Below, one piece after another: positions 16,332 through 24,717 of a stretch of 64,000 nt of DNA. The stretch is taken from positions 62,001 through 126,000 of the forward strand of contig NZ_SCVE01000008.1 of NCBI RefSeq assembly GCF_004297105.1, given 5' to 3'. The number at the start of each line of letters is the position of its first letter. Within the stretch, counting starts at the first letter, position 1. The position numbers and the translations under genes were made by a program. A model generated the notes under the pieces. It did not search any database. It was not told the origin of the DNA and saw only the letters and a list, made by a program, of their open reading frames with translations. Origin of the DNA: Herbiconiux sp. (GTDB taxonomy: Bacteria; Actinomycetota; Actinomycetes; Actinomycetales; Microbacteriaceae).

Positions 16332-16384
16332 CCAGATCCGTCACTTTTTGCGCGAATCTCGACGATTTCGCGCAAAAAGTGACG
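16332..16384. repeat. Hairpin repeat, copy B of the REP-like family
   Basis: Left arm CCAGATCCGTCACTTTTTGC..., right arm ending GCAAAAAGTGACG; the stem GTCACTTTTTGCGCGAA pairs perfectly with its complement across a loop of about 9 bases. The outer GATC part of the right arm has decayed (AACGCGG). It lies only 23 bases from copy C, upstream of ppk2. Confidence 0.85.
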
Positions 16385-16407
16385 AACGCGGAGCACCTCC
16401 CCCGTTG

Positions 16408-16461
16408 GATCCGTCAGTTTTGGCGCGAAATTCGGAGATTTCGCGCCAAAAGTGACGGATC
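16408..16461. repeat. Hairpin repeat, copy C of the REP-like family
   Basis: Arms GATCCGTCAGTTTTGGCGCG and its complement with a single mismatch, loop of about 6 bases. Compared with copies A and B, one stem position has changed from T:A to G:C on both arms, so pairing is kept. It lies just after the stop of the LLM oxidoreductase gene. Confidence 0.85.
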
Positions 16462-16492
16462 TGGGACGGGCAGGGGCGAGCGGGGGGGGGTG

Positions 16493-17419
16493 CTAGTCGG
16501 CGAGCTGCGGGATGACCTCGCGGGCGATGAAGTCGAGGTGGTCGAGGTCGTGCAGGTCGAGGATCTGCAGGTACACGCGCTCTCCGCCCTGCTCTCGGAA
16601 GGCGCCGAGCTTGTCGACCACCTCGGATGCGGTGCCCGCCAGCCCGTTGACCCGCAGCTCGGCCGGCTCGCGCCCGATGGCGGCGGCACGGCGCACGAAG
16701 GATGCCTCATCCGCTCCCGTCGCGGCCACGAATGCCGCCGAGTACACGATGTCGTCGGGGTCGCGCCCGAAATCGGCACAGGCACGGCGCACGTTCTCGA
16801 ACAGGCCCGGAACCGTGCCCGGGTCGGGAAAGGGGATGTTGAACTCCGTCGCGTGGCGGGCGGCCAGCTGCGGGGTGCGCTTCGTGCCCTTGCCTCCGAC
16901 GATCACGGGCAGCGGCGACTGCACGGGCTTCGGCAGCGCCGGCGAGTTCTCGAGCGTGTAGTGCTCTCCCGTGAACGAGTAGGTCTCGCCGGGTTCGGTG
17001 GCCCAGAGGCTCGTCACGATCTCGAGCTGCTCCTCGAGCAGGTCGAAGCGCTTGGGCGGAAACGGGATGCCGTACGCCTTGTGCTCGGCTTCGAACCATC
17101 CGGTGCCGAGGCCCAACTCGACGCGGCCGCCCGACATCTGGTCGACCTGCGCCACCTGGATGGCGAGGATGCCCGGATAGCGGTAGGTGACCGACGAGAC
17201 GAGGGTGCCGAGGCGGATGCGCCGGGTCTCGCGGGCGAGGCCGGCGAGCGTCGTCCAGGCATCGGTGGGTCCGGGGCCCGGATCGCCGTCACCCATGCGC
17301 ATGTAGTGGTCGGAGCGGAAGAACGCGTCGAAGCCGAGCGCCTCGGTGGCCTGAGCCACCGCGAGCAGATCGTCGTAGGAGGCGCCTTGCTGGGGCTCGG
17401 TGAAGATCCTGAACTGCAT
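16493..17419 (-). CDS. LLM-class F420-dependent oxidoreductase
   Basis: 308 residues with a luciferase-like TIM barrel: an N-terminal strand MQFRIFTEP, FDAFFRSDHYMRMG, the hallmark SGGRVELGLGTGWFEAEHKAYG, and VIVGGKGTKRTPQLAARHATEFN near the cofactor end. Close relatives use the deazaflavin F420 (actinobacterial trait) rather than FMN; the substrate cannot be read from the sequence. The gene follows the MFS carrier with a 45-bp gap in the same direction, so the two may form an operon. Confidence 0.88.
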   Translation of the reverse strand: MQFRIFTEPQQGASYDDLLAVAQATEALGFDAFFRSDHYMRMGDGDPGPGPTDAWTTLAGLARETRRIRLGTLVSSVTYRYPGILAIQVAQVDQMSGGRVELGLGTGWFEAEHKAYGIPFPPKRFDLLEEQLEIVTSLWATEPGETYSFTGEHYTLENSPALPKPVQSPLPVIVGGKGTKRTPQLAARHATEFNIPFPDPGTVPGLFENVRRACADFGRDPDDIVYSAAFVAATGADEASFVRRAAAIGREPAELRVNGLAGTASEVVDKLGAFREQGGERVYLQILDLHDLDHLDFIAREVIPQLAD

Positions 17420-17464
17420 GGGATCTATTCTGCTGCGTCTGCTGCGGTGGTTCGGCCAGGCGGG

Positions 17465-18721
17465 TCAGCGGCCGGCCGGGCGCCCTCGGGGGCCCGTGGC
17501 GCGGAGGGCGCCGGCGAGACCGCTGGCGGTGAAGACGAGGGTGGCGATCAGCACCACGCCGATGGGGAGCGTCCAGGTGCCGGTGGCGTCGTGCACGGCG
17601 CCGATGAGGGTGGGGGCGGTGGCACCGAGGGCGTAGCCGACGCCCTGCACCATCGCGGAGAGGCGACGGGCGTGGGTTCCGGTCATCGCGAGCTGCACGA
17701 TGAGCATGAACACGATCGTGATGCCGCCACCCTGGGCGACACCCCCGAGGAATCCCCACGCCGGCCACGCCTGCGGGGCGAGGATCATGCCGAGCGGGAA
17801 GCTGATCCACAGCACCGCCACGCCGATGAACGTCTTCGGAATGCCGAGCCGCTTCGAGATCAGTGGCACCCCGAGCGCACCCACCACCGCGGCGATCTGG
17901 AAGATCGATGAGCTCGACCCCGCCGTCGCGGCCGAATAGCCCACTTCCTGCTCCAGGATGGTGGGGAACCAGGCGGTGAGCCCGTAGTACGAGAACGCCT
18001 GGCCCGCGAACGCGAGCGCGAGGAACACGGCCGAGAGATTGCGCCACGTGCGCGGCTCAGGAGCGGCGAGCGGGATCCCGCGGGTGTCGATCACGATCGT
18101 GTCGACGGCGCCGGTCTCGATGGCCGGCCGCACCGGGCCCCAGTGGAACGCGCGCCGTGGCCCAATCGCACCGAACCACGCGATCGCGGCGAGAACCACG
18201 AAGCCGAGCCACGCCAGCAGCGCTCCCCGCCAGCCGAAGGCCACAGCCAGCGGCACGGTGGCGAGCGACGTGATCATCGAGCTCACGTTCATCGCCGAGG
18301 TATAGGCGCCCGTGACGATTCCCACACGCTCGGTCGGTATGTCGCGGCGGATGATCACGGGGATCACCACGTTGCCGATCGTGATGAACGCGCCCATGAT
18401 GATCGTTCCGGCGAAGGTCGCCTCGACGCCGCCGGCCGAGCGGATGATCGACCCGACCCCCACACCGACGATCGCGATCGACGTGGCGACGTTGGCGCCC
18501 GCCTTGCCCACGAAGAGCGACGCGAAGGGCGTCATCAGCGCGAAGCACAGCACCGGGAGGCTCGTGAGCAGTCCGGCCTGCGCCGCCGTCATCGACAGGT
18601 CGGCGCTGATCTCGCCCGTGATCGGGGCCACCGCCACGATCGGCCCGCGCAGGATGAACCCGATGCACACGATCCCCACGAGCAGCCCCCAGGGGAACCT
18701 CTCGCGCAGCACGGTCATCAT
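17465..18721 (-). CDS. MFS transporter, CynX/NimT-like
   Basis: 418 residues with about 12 hydrophobic segments in two halves split by a polar loop near residues 195-225. The N-terminus (GFILRGPIVAVAPITGEISADLSMTAAQAGLLTSLPVLCFALMTPF) is the pattern of the CynX/NimT family, whose members move cyanate, 2-nitroimidazole and other small organic acids or drugs. The substrate is not known. TAGGCT at 18729-18734 lies 7 nt before the ATG, so the gene is probably leaderless with its own promoter; the LLM oxidoreductase gene follows. Confidence 0.85.
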   Translation of the reverse strand: MMTVLRERFPWGLLVGIVCIGFILRGPIVAVAPITGEISADLSMTAAQAGLLTSLPVLCFALMTPFASLFVGKAGANVATSIAIVGVGVGSIIRSAGGVEATFAGTIIMGAFITIGNVVIPVIIRRDIPTERVGIVTGAYTSAMNVSSMITSLATVPLAVAFGWRGALLAWLGFVVLAAIAWFGAIGPRRAFHWGPVRPAIETGAVDTIVIDTRGIPLAAPEPRTWRNLSAVFLALAFAGQAFSYYGLTAWFPTILEQEVGYSAATAGSSSSIFQIAAVVGALGVPLISKRLGIPKTFIGVAVLWISFPLGMILAPQAWPAWGFLGGVAQGGGITIVFMLIVQLAMTGTHARRLSAMVQGVGYALGATAPTLIGAVHDATGTWTLPIGVVLIATLVFTASGLAGALRATGPRGRPAGR

Positions 18722-18784
18722 TCGTCCAAGCCTATGCCTGCCCGCCGCACCATCGAGTCGTCCGCAGGTGCGGCCACGACCCCG

Positions 18785-20869
18785 TTACGAGAGTTTCGGA
18801 GAGAGCGGCTTCGGAGAACGCGCGGCGGCCCGGCGGCGGGCCGGGACGACCCATCCCAGTTCCACCGGACGGCGGCGGCGCGCGAGGGCGACGCCCGAGA
18901 GCAGCACACTGACCACGAGCATCCCACCCATCACGAGCGCGGCATTCAGCACGACCGACGCGTCGCCGCCCGTCAGGATCGCCTGTATGCCCGAAACGGC
19001 ATACGCGAGCGGACTCACCGAGTTGATCGCCTGGAACGGCCCGGAGAGGATCTCCGCCGGGTACAGTCCACCCGTCGAGGCCAGCTGGAGAGCCAGCAGC
19101 ACCAGCGAGACGATCGCACCCACCCGGCCGAAGGCCGTGCTGAGCAGCTGGTGGAACGCCGTGAACGCGAGCGCCACGATGAGCGAGAACCCGAGCGTGG
19201 CCGGGAACGAGCTCCACGCCACCCCCAGCACCAGGTGCAAGAACGCCACCAGCAGCACGACCTGCGCGGCCGCGATACCGGATGCCCGCAAGAAGGTGCG
19301 CACGGTGAGCCGAGCCGTGGTGGCCGAACTGGCCAGCACCGCCCGCGAGAACGGACGCATCCAGAGGAAGAGGGCGAGGGCACCGATCCAGAGCGCGGTC
19401 GGCAGCATGAGGATGGAGATCACCTGACCGATGCTCGACACCTGGTTCTCGGTCGACACGTCGACCTTCACGGGCTCGGCGATCACGTCGGAGGCCGCAG
19501 AGGTGTCGCTCGAGACGTTCGCGCCGAGCTGATCGGCTCCCGACTGGAGTCCGCTCGCGAGGGTCTGTGCACCGTCACCGAGCTGCGTCGCACCGCTCGA
19601 GAGCTGCTGGGCTCCCGGCACCGTCTGCTGCACTCCGGATGCGAGCTGCCCCACCCCGCTCGACAGCTCCTGTGCGCCGGGCACGGTGGCCGCGAGACCC
19701 GAGGCGAGCTGGCCGACACCCGAGTCGAGCTGCGCGGCGCCGTCGGCGAGCGCCGGGCCGCCGGCCGCGAGCTGGCTCGCGCCGGACGCGGCGGCCGCGA
19801 TGCCGGACTCGAGCTGCGGGAGTCCCGCAGCTCCGGCGGCGAGCTTGTCGCCCTGACCGGCGATACCTCCCAGTTGAGTGGAGACCGTCGTGAGCTGATC
19901 CACGATGGAACTGATCGGAGCGCCAGGGTCTGCCTTGGCTTGCGCCACCAAGGCATTGAGTTGGGCAGACGTGCCCGTGACACCCTGTGTGTAGGTGGAG
20001 ATCCCGCTCGACAACGTGCCGAGGCCGGTGCTGCCGGTCGCCAACTCGCCGAGACCGCCCGAAACCGATGTGACTCCGTCCGTGTACGTCTTCAGTCCCG
20101 AGCTCAGCTCGCTCGCCCCGGATGCGGCCGACGCCGCGCCCGTGCTCAGCTGCCCGAGCCCGTCCGACAGTTGCGACGCACCCGACGCGGCCGAGGCCGC
20201 ACCGGTGCCGAGCTGGTTCAATCCGTCGGCCAGCTGCGACGACCCTGTGGCGAGTCCGTCGGCACCGGTGGCGAGCTGCGTCGCACCGTTCGCGGCATCC
20301 GAGAGGCTCGTGCCCACGGTGCCGAAGCTCGTGTAGATGCCGTTCACCACCTGGGCCGTGACGGTCTGACCGAAGCCCGCCTGCACCGCCGAGGCCACGG
20401 TGCTCGCCACGATGCCCGAGAGGTAGCCGTGCGAGTCATCCGTGCGGATGTCGATGAGCCCCTGCTCAGGGGTCGTGGTGCCGAGGGTGTTGATGGTGGC
20501 GGAGAAGTCCTCCGGGATGGTGAGCACCGCGTAGTAGGTGCCGTTCGCGAGGCCGGCGGCCGCGTCATCCGAGTTGGTGAGGTTCCAGTCGAACCCCGAG
20601 TCGTTGCCCGTGAGCTCGGTGACCACGGCGCGGCCCGCGAAGTTGACGGTCTGGGTGCCGTCGGCATTCGTGGTGGTGGTCATCGTGTCGTTGTTCACGA
20701 TGGCGGCCGGGATGCTCGAGAGGCTCGTGTCGGCGTTCGCGAGCGCGCCGGCGAACAGGCCGTTGACCGCGAGCGGGGTGAAGGCGACGGCCAGCACCGT
20801 GAGCACGAGCAGAACGATCTTGGTGCGCCGGCGCATGCGGGGAGTGGGGGTCGAGGTCGAGGCGCTCAT
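18785..20869 (-). CDS. YhgE/Pip-domain membrane protein
   Basis: 694 residues. An N-terminal membrane helix (about 15-38) precedes a long extracellular region that begins with the YhgE/Pip N-terminal domain (IPAAIVNNDT, GTYYAVLTIPEDFSA). From about residue 215 to 480 it is a chain of short repeats with SGASQLSDGLGQL-type units, expected to form a long helical or coiled stalk. Five hydrophobic segments (about 480-680) form an ABC-2-like membrane domain. The phage-infection protein Pip of Lactococcus and the type VII secretion protein EsaA are relatives; in actinobacteria such genes pair with MMPL or ABC exporters. Its ATG overlaps the mmpL stop (ATGA) and GGAGG lies 6 nt upstream. It probably works with the MMPL protein in envelope export. 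Confidence 0.88.
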   Translation of the reverse strand: MSASTSTPTPRMRRRTKIVLLVLTVLAVAFTPLAVNGLFAGALANADTSLSSIPAAIVNNDTMTTTTNADGTQTVNFAGRAVVTELTGNDSGFDWNLTNSDDAAAGLANGTYYAVLTIPEDFSATINTLGTTTPEQGLIDIRTDDSHGYLSGIVASTVASAVQAGFGQTVTAQVVNGIYTSFGTVGTSLSDAANGATQLATGADGLATGSSQLADGLNQLGTGAASAASGASQLSDGLGQLSTGAASAASGASELSSGLKTYTDGVTSVSGGLGELATGSTGLGTLSSGISTYTQGVTGTSAQLNALVAQAKADPGAPISSIVDQLTTVSTQLGGIAGQGDKLAAGAAGLPQLESGIAAAASGASQLAAGGPALADGAAQLDSGVGQLASGLAATVPGAQELSSGVGQLASGVQQTVPGAQQLSSGATQLGDGAQTLASGLQSGADQLGANVSSDTSAASDVIAEPVKVDVSTENQVSSIGQVISILMLPTALWIGALALFLWMRPFSRAVLASSATTARLTVRTFLRASGIAAAQVVLLVAFLHLVLGVAWSSFPATLGFSLIVALAFTAFHQLLSTAFGRVGAIVSLVLLALQLASTGGLYPAEILSGPFQAINSVSPLAYAVSGIQAILTGGDASVVLNAALVMGGMLVVSVLLSGVALARRRRPVELGWVVPARRRAAARSPKPLSPKLS

Positions 20870-23800
20870 CGGAGGCCTCCTTCCGGGGTGGACGAGAGGG
20901 AGGATGAAAGGGACAGGTCGATCCGCGTGAGAGCGCGGTCGCCCACGGTCGAGGCATGGCTGCCCGGCTCGGAGGCCAGCCCCAGCACCACGGTGGTGGA
21001 GGCATCCGCGATGCTCGTCACCGCCGCGGCGAACGCCGGAGTGGAGGGGTCGGCGAACTCGCCGTCGCCGGCGTCGATCACGAGCATCTCCGCACCGTCG
21101 GCCACGCCGAAGGCGACGTGGAGCAGCGCGAGCGCGAGCGGTGAGAGCTCGCCGAGCGTGCGATGGATGTCGATCGGCACCTCATCGGGTGCTCCGGCGA
21201 GCGCCCGGTTGATGCGGGCGACGAGCTGGTCGGCCTCGCCGCGCGGAACCCGCTGCACGAACGACCGGGCCAGCGCGAACCGCTCGTTCAGAGCATCCCC
21301 CACCGTGGTGGTCACATCGAGCCGCCGCGACTCGAGGTCGATGAGGGTGACCCGCTTCGCGACCGGCCGGGCCTCGGAGGGCAGGCAGTAGCCGAGCACC
21401 TGCAGGTGACCGGATGCGGGCGCGATCCGTCCGGCGAGGGCGGCGCCGAGCAGACGGCGAGCTGCCGTCTCGCCGGTGACCACCGCGACGGTGCCCGGCT
21501 CCACGGAGAACGACACCGGTGCGCCGGCGCCCTCCACCACGAGGTCTTCGGCCGTGGCCGCGGCGCCGAGATGGGCGCGAGCCCACTCGCGCTCCTCGAT
21601 GTGCTCGCGCAGGCTCTCGCCCTCCACGTCGACATCGGGGAGGATACGGCCGAGCCACTTCGGCAGGTACCAGGCCCGGTCGCCGAGCAGGAACATCACA
21701 GCGGGCACGAGCGTCATGCGCACGAGGAAGGCATCGACGAACACACCGACGGCGAGCGCCAGCGCGATGGCCTTGATGGCCCCGTCGCCCTCGGGCACGA
21801 AGGCGAAGAACACGAAGAACATGATGAGCGCCGCCGCCGTCACCACCCGGGCGCCGTGCTGGAAGCCGATGCGCACGGCACGTTTCGCATCCTTCGATCT
21901 CACGTACTCCTCGCGCATGCCGGAGACGAGGAACACCTCGTAGTCCATGGCCAGCCCGAAGAGGATGGCCATGAGAAGGATCGGCAGGAAGCTGATGATC
22001 GGACCGGTGGCGTGAACGTTGAGCACGTCGTTCAGCCAGCCCCACTGGAACACGGCCACCGAGACACCGAAGGAGGCACCCACCGAGAGCACGAACCCGA
22101 GCGCCGCCTTGATCGGCACCGCGATGGAGCGGAACACCATCGCGAGAAGAATGATCGAGAGCCCCACCACGAGGATCCCGAAGGGCAGCAGCGCGGCGGT
22201 GAGCTGGTTCGAGACGTCGATCGCCACGGCCGTCTGACCGCTCACGGTGAACGGGACGTCGTACTTGGCCTCGATGTCGCCCTTCATCTCGCGGAGCCGT
22301 TCGACGAGCGCCTTCGTGTCCGGTGAATCAGGGGCGGTGGTGGGGATCACCTGGAAGATCGCGGTGTCGAGCGTCTCGTCGGGGATCCCGGGGCCGACGG
22401 TCGCCACGCCCTCCACCGACTCGAGCTCGGTGCGGATGCCCGCCAGGTCGTCCTGGATGGCGGTGGTCTGCGTGATGTCGGCCACCACCACGATCGTGCC
22501 GTTGTACCCGGGCCCGAACTTCTCGGCGATCGTGTCGTAGGCGATGCGCGAGGGGCTGTCCTTCGCCTCGGTGGCGGCGGTCGGCAGGTTGAGATCGAGG
22601 CTGAAGGCGGGGATGGATGCCACTCCCACGAGGCCGAGCACGGCGATCACGAACACGATGGGCGCGCGGGCGATGAGCGCCACCCAGCGCCCGCCGAGCG
22701 AGGGCTTGAGCGCGGCCTTCGTGCCGGCGGGCTCACCGGATGCTCCACCGGAGGCTCCACCGGAGGCCTCACCGAGGGAGGCCCCGGACGCCGCGGCGTG
22801 GCCCTGCGCGCCGGCATCGCCGTCGTCGTCGTGCGAGCTCGCGGCGATCGCCCGGCGGGCGGCCCGCGAGCCGGGCTTCGGTGCCAGCCGGTGCTTCGCG
22901 AGCCCCATGATGGCGGGCAACAGAGTGATGGCGATCGTCACGGCCGCGAACACCGCGAAGGCCGCACCCACACCCATCACCGAGAGGAACGGGATGCCCA
23001 CCACGAGAAGCCCGAGCAGGGCGATGATCACGGTGAGGCCGGCGAACACCACGGCGCCACCGGCGGTGGCCACGGCCTGCGCGGCCGACTCCTCCGGTTC
23101 CATCCCCTGGGCGAGCTGACTTCGGTGCCGCGACAGGATGAAGAGCGCGTAGTCGATGCCGACCGCGAGCCCGATCATCACGGCCAGCGTCGGCGCGGTG
23201 CTCGAGACCGGCGTGAATGCGGCCACCACCATGATGCCTCCGGCCCCGAGGCCCACACCGATCAGTGCGGAGAGCAGCGGCAGGCCGGCCGCGAGGAGCG
23301 AGCCGAAGGTGACGAAGAGTACGACGGCGGCGAAGAGCACGCCGAGGCCCTCCGTGGGAGTGAGCCCGAAGGTCGTGTTCTGGAACACCTGGCCGCCGTA
23401 GGCCACCGTCATGCCGTCGGCGATCAGGGAGTCGCCGGTGGCCTTGAGTTGCTCGAGGGTGGCGTCGGTGACATCCGTCGACGCGCCGTCGAACTGGACG
23501 GTGATGCGGGCGGCGGTCTGGTCGTCGCTGATGGCGTTCGTGGAGTACTCGGAGTAGGGCGAGACGGTGCTCGCCACCTGGTCGATGGTGCCGATGTCAT
23601 CGGAGACCGCCGTGATCTCCTGCTTCACGGTGGGGTCGTTCACGGTGGTGCCGTCGGGTGCCACCACGATCACCGTGGCCGAAGCGCCGGCCGCCGAGGG
23701 GAAGAGGTTCTCGAGCTTGTCGATGGTCTGCTGCGACTCGGTGCCCGGGATGGTGAAGCTCTCCTGGAACGCTCCGCCGAGCGCGAGACCGCTGCCCAGC

Positions 23801-23889
23801 ACCGCGGCGAGCGCGAGGGCCCAGGCCACGATGACGTACCAGGCCCGCCGGTAGGCGAAGCGGCCGATGCGGTAGAGAAGTGTGGCCAC
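20866..23889 (-). CDS. MMPL/RND exporter fused to a degenerate ABC-ATPase-like domain
   Basis: 1007 residues. Residues 1 to about 755 are a complete MMPL transporter: 12 helices in two halves, each with its proton-relay Asp (GIDYALFILSRHR and AMDYEVFLVSG), and a low-complexity GGAS repeat in the central loop. Residues about 762-1007 are not part of MMPL proteins. They read like an ABC ATPase that has lost its active site: FSVEPGTVAVVTGETAARR where Walker A should be (no GK[ST]), then GHLQVLGYCLP, LGELSPLALALLHVAFG in place of the LSGGQ helix, and MLVIDAGDG instead of LLxLDEP. GTG start with AGGAG about 8 nt upstream. Part of a tetR-mmpL-yhgE operon. The tail may be a structural or regulatory relic of a separate ATPase subunit. 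Confidence 0.9.
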   Translation of the reverse strand: MATLLYRIGRFAYRRAWYVIVAWALALAAVLGSGLALGGAFQESFTIPGTESQQTIDKLENLFPSAAGASATVIVVAPDGTTVNDPTVKQEITAVSDDIGTIDQVASTVSPYSEYSTNAISDDQTAARITVQFDGASTDVTDATLEQLKATGDSLIADGMTVAYGGQVFQNTTFGLTPTEGLGVLFAAVVLFVTFGSLLAAGLPLLSALIGVGLGAGGIMVVAAFTPVSSTAPTLAVMIGLAVGIDYALFILSRHRSQLAQGMEPEESAAQAVATAGGAVVFAGLTVIIALLGLLVVGIPFLSVMGVGAAFAVFAAVTIAITLLPAIMGLAKHRLAPKPGSRAARRAIAASSHDDDGDAGAQGHAAASGASLGEASGGASGGASGEPAGTKAALKPSLGGRWVALIARAPIVFVIAVLGLVGVASIPAFSLDLNLPTAATEAKDSPSRIAYDTIAEKFGPGYNGTIVVVADITQTTAIQDDLAGIRTELESVEGVATVGPGIPDETLDTAIFQVIPTTAPDSPDTKALVERLREMKGDIEAKYDVPFTVSGQTAVAIDVSNQLTAALLPFGILVVGLSIILLAMVFRSIAVPIKAALGFVLSVGASFGVSVAVFQWGWLNDVLNVHATGPIISFLPILLMAILFGLAMDYEVFLVSGMREEYVRSKDAKRAVRIGFQHGARVVTAAALIMFFVFFAFVPEGDGAIKAIALALAVGVFVDAFLVRMTLVPAVMFLLGDRAWYLPKWLGRILPDVDVEGESLREHIEEREWARAHLGAAATAEDLVVEGAGAPVSFSVEPGTVAVVTGETAARRLLGAALAGRIAPASGHLQVLGYCLPSEARPVAKRVTLIDLESRRLDVTTTVGDALNERFALARSFVQRVPRGEADQLVARINRALAGAPDEVPIDIHRTLGELSPLALALLHVAFGVADGAEMLVIDAGDGEFADPSTPAFAAAVTSIADASTTVVLGLASEPGSHASTVGDRALTRIDLSLSSSLSSTPEGGLR

Positions 23890-23966
23890 GGGAGAGGCTC
23901 CTCGGTGTTCGGGGTGTTCGTCGGGTTAGGGGTGTTCTTTCGACGGCTAGGCCGGTAGTGGGCTGA

Positions 23967-24593
23967 TCAGCTCGGTGACGACGCCCCGGTCTGGGGGCGC
24001 CGCTCTGCCGCCAGCGGGGTGATCAGTTCGGTGACGACGTCGATGAGGGCCTCTCTGACCTCGACGATGTCTTCGCCTTCGAGAAGGGTGGGGGTCGATG
24101 CCACCAGGATGTAGGCGGCCCCGGCGAGCGCGACACCGAGACGGATCCGCTGCTTCGTGGTCGGCAGCCCCGACATGAACGACTCGCCGATGCGCTCGAT
24201 GAGCCCGCGGGCTTGGTCGATGATGGGGATGTCGCTCAGGGTCTGACCCTGGTTGATGATGATGTGCGCGGCGAGCCGGTGCTCGAGCAGCAGATCGACG
24301 AAGTCGACCACGAACTCGTCGCGCCTCACATCGGAGGTGAGTTTCTCGACGATCGAATCGAGGAACTGGTCGAGCTCGGCGACCGCCGGAGCGAGAGCGG
24401 CCTCGAAGAGCGCCTCCTTGGAGCGGAAGTGGTAGAGCACGCTCGACTTCGAGTAGCCCGCCGCATCCGCGATCTGCTGGAGGCTGGTGCCCGTGTAGCC
24501 GTTCTCGGCGAACATCTGCAGCGCGACCTGGCGCAGCTCGGCGCTGGCGTCGTTCACGACGCGCTGGATCGGCTGGGCGGAGGAGGTGGGCAC
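23967..24593 (-). CDS. TetR-family repressor of the MMPL/YhgE operon
   Basis: 208 residues: a helix-turn-helix at about 20-65 (ALQMFAENGYTGTSLQQIADAAGYSKSSVLYHFRSKEALFEAAL) followed by an all-helical ligand domain. The GTG start is set by TAGGCT (24600-24605) 6 nt upstream, a leaderless promoter. Two operator palindromes abut that promoter, so the gene is probably autoregulated and controls the mmpL and yhgE genes downstream (77-bp gap), and possibly the divergent permease gene. Confidence 0.9.
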   Translation of the reverse strand: MPTSSAQPIQRVVNDASAELRQVALQMFAENGYTGTSLQQIADAAGYSKSSVLYHFRSKEALFEAALAPAVAELDQFLDSIVEKLTSDVRRDEFVVDFVDLLLEHRLAAHIIINQGQTLSDIPIIDQARGLIERIGESFMSGLPTTKQRIRLGVALAGAAYILVASTPTLLEGEDIVEVREALIDVVTELITPLAAERRPQTGASSPS

Positions 24594-24607
24594 GCTCTCA
24601 GCCTAGG

Positions 24608-24642
24608 CTGACCGATCGGTCAGCGCCTGGCCGATCGGTCAG
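24608..24642. promoter_or_regulatory. Tandem TetR operators
   Basis: CTGACCGATCGGTCAG at 24608-24623 is a perfect 16-bp palindrome; CTGGCCGATCGGTCAG at 24627-24642 is the same site with one changed base. Their starts are 19 bp apart. They lie just upstream of the tetR -10 (24600-24605), in the -35 region, and between tetR and the divergent permease gene. Confidence 0.85.
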
Positions 24643-24717
24643 ATTCGAAGATTCCTGCCAGGTAACGCGTCGGAAACGAGTCGGGAGTAGCGTCTCTTCG
24701 AAGCAAACGAGAGCACC

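Noticed and set aside
16267..16344. Longer ppk2 start at 16344
   Set aside because: That GTG falls inside hairpin repeat B; the GTG at 16266 has a -10 hexamer 7 nt upstream.
18143..21391. 1082-residue plus-strand open frame
   Set aside because: Arg/His/Glu-rich antisense reading of the MFS, YhgE/Pip and MMPL genes, a common artefact at high G+C.
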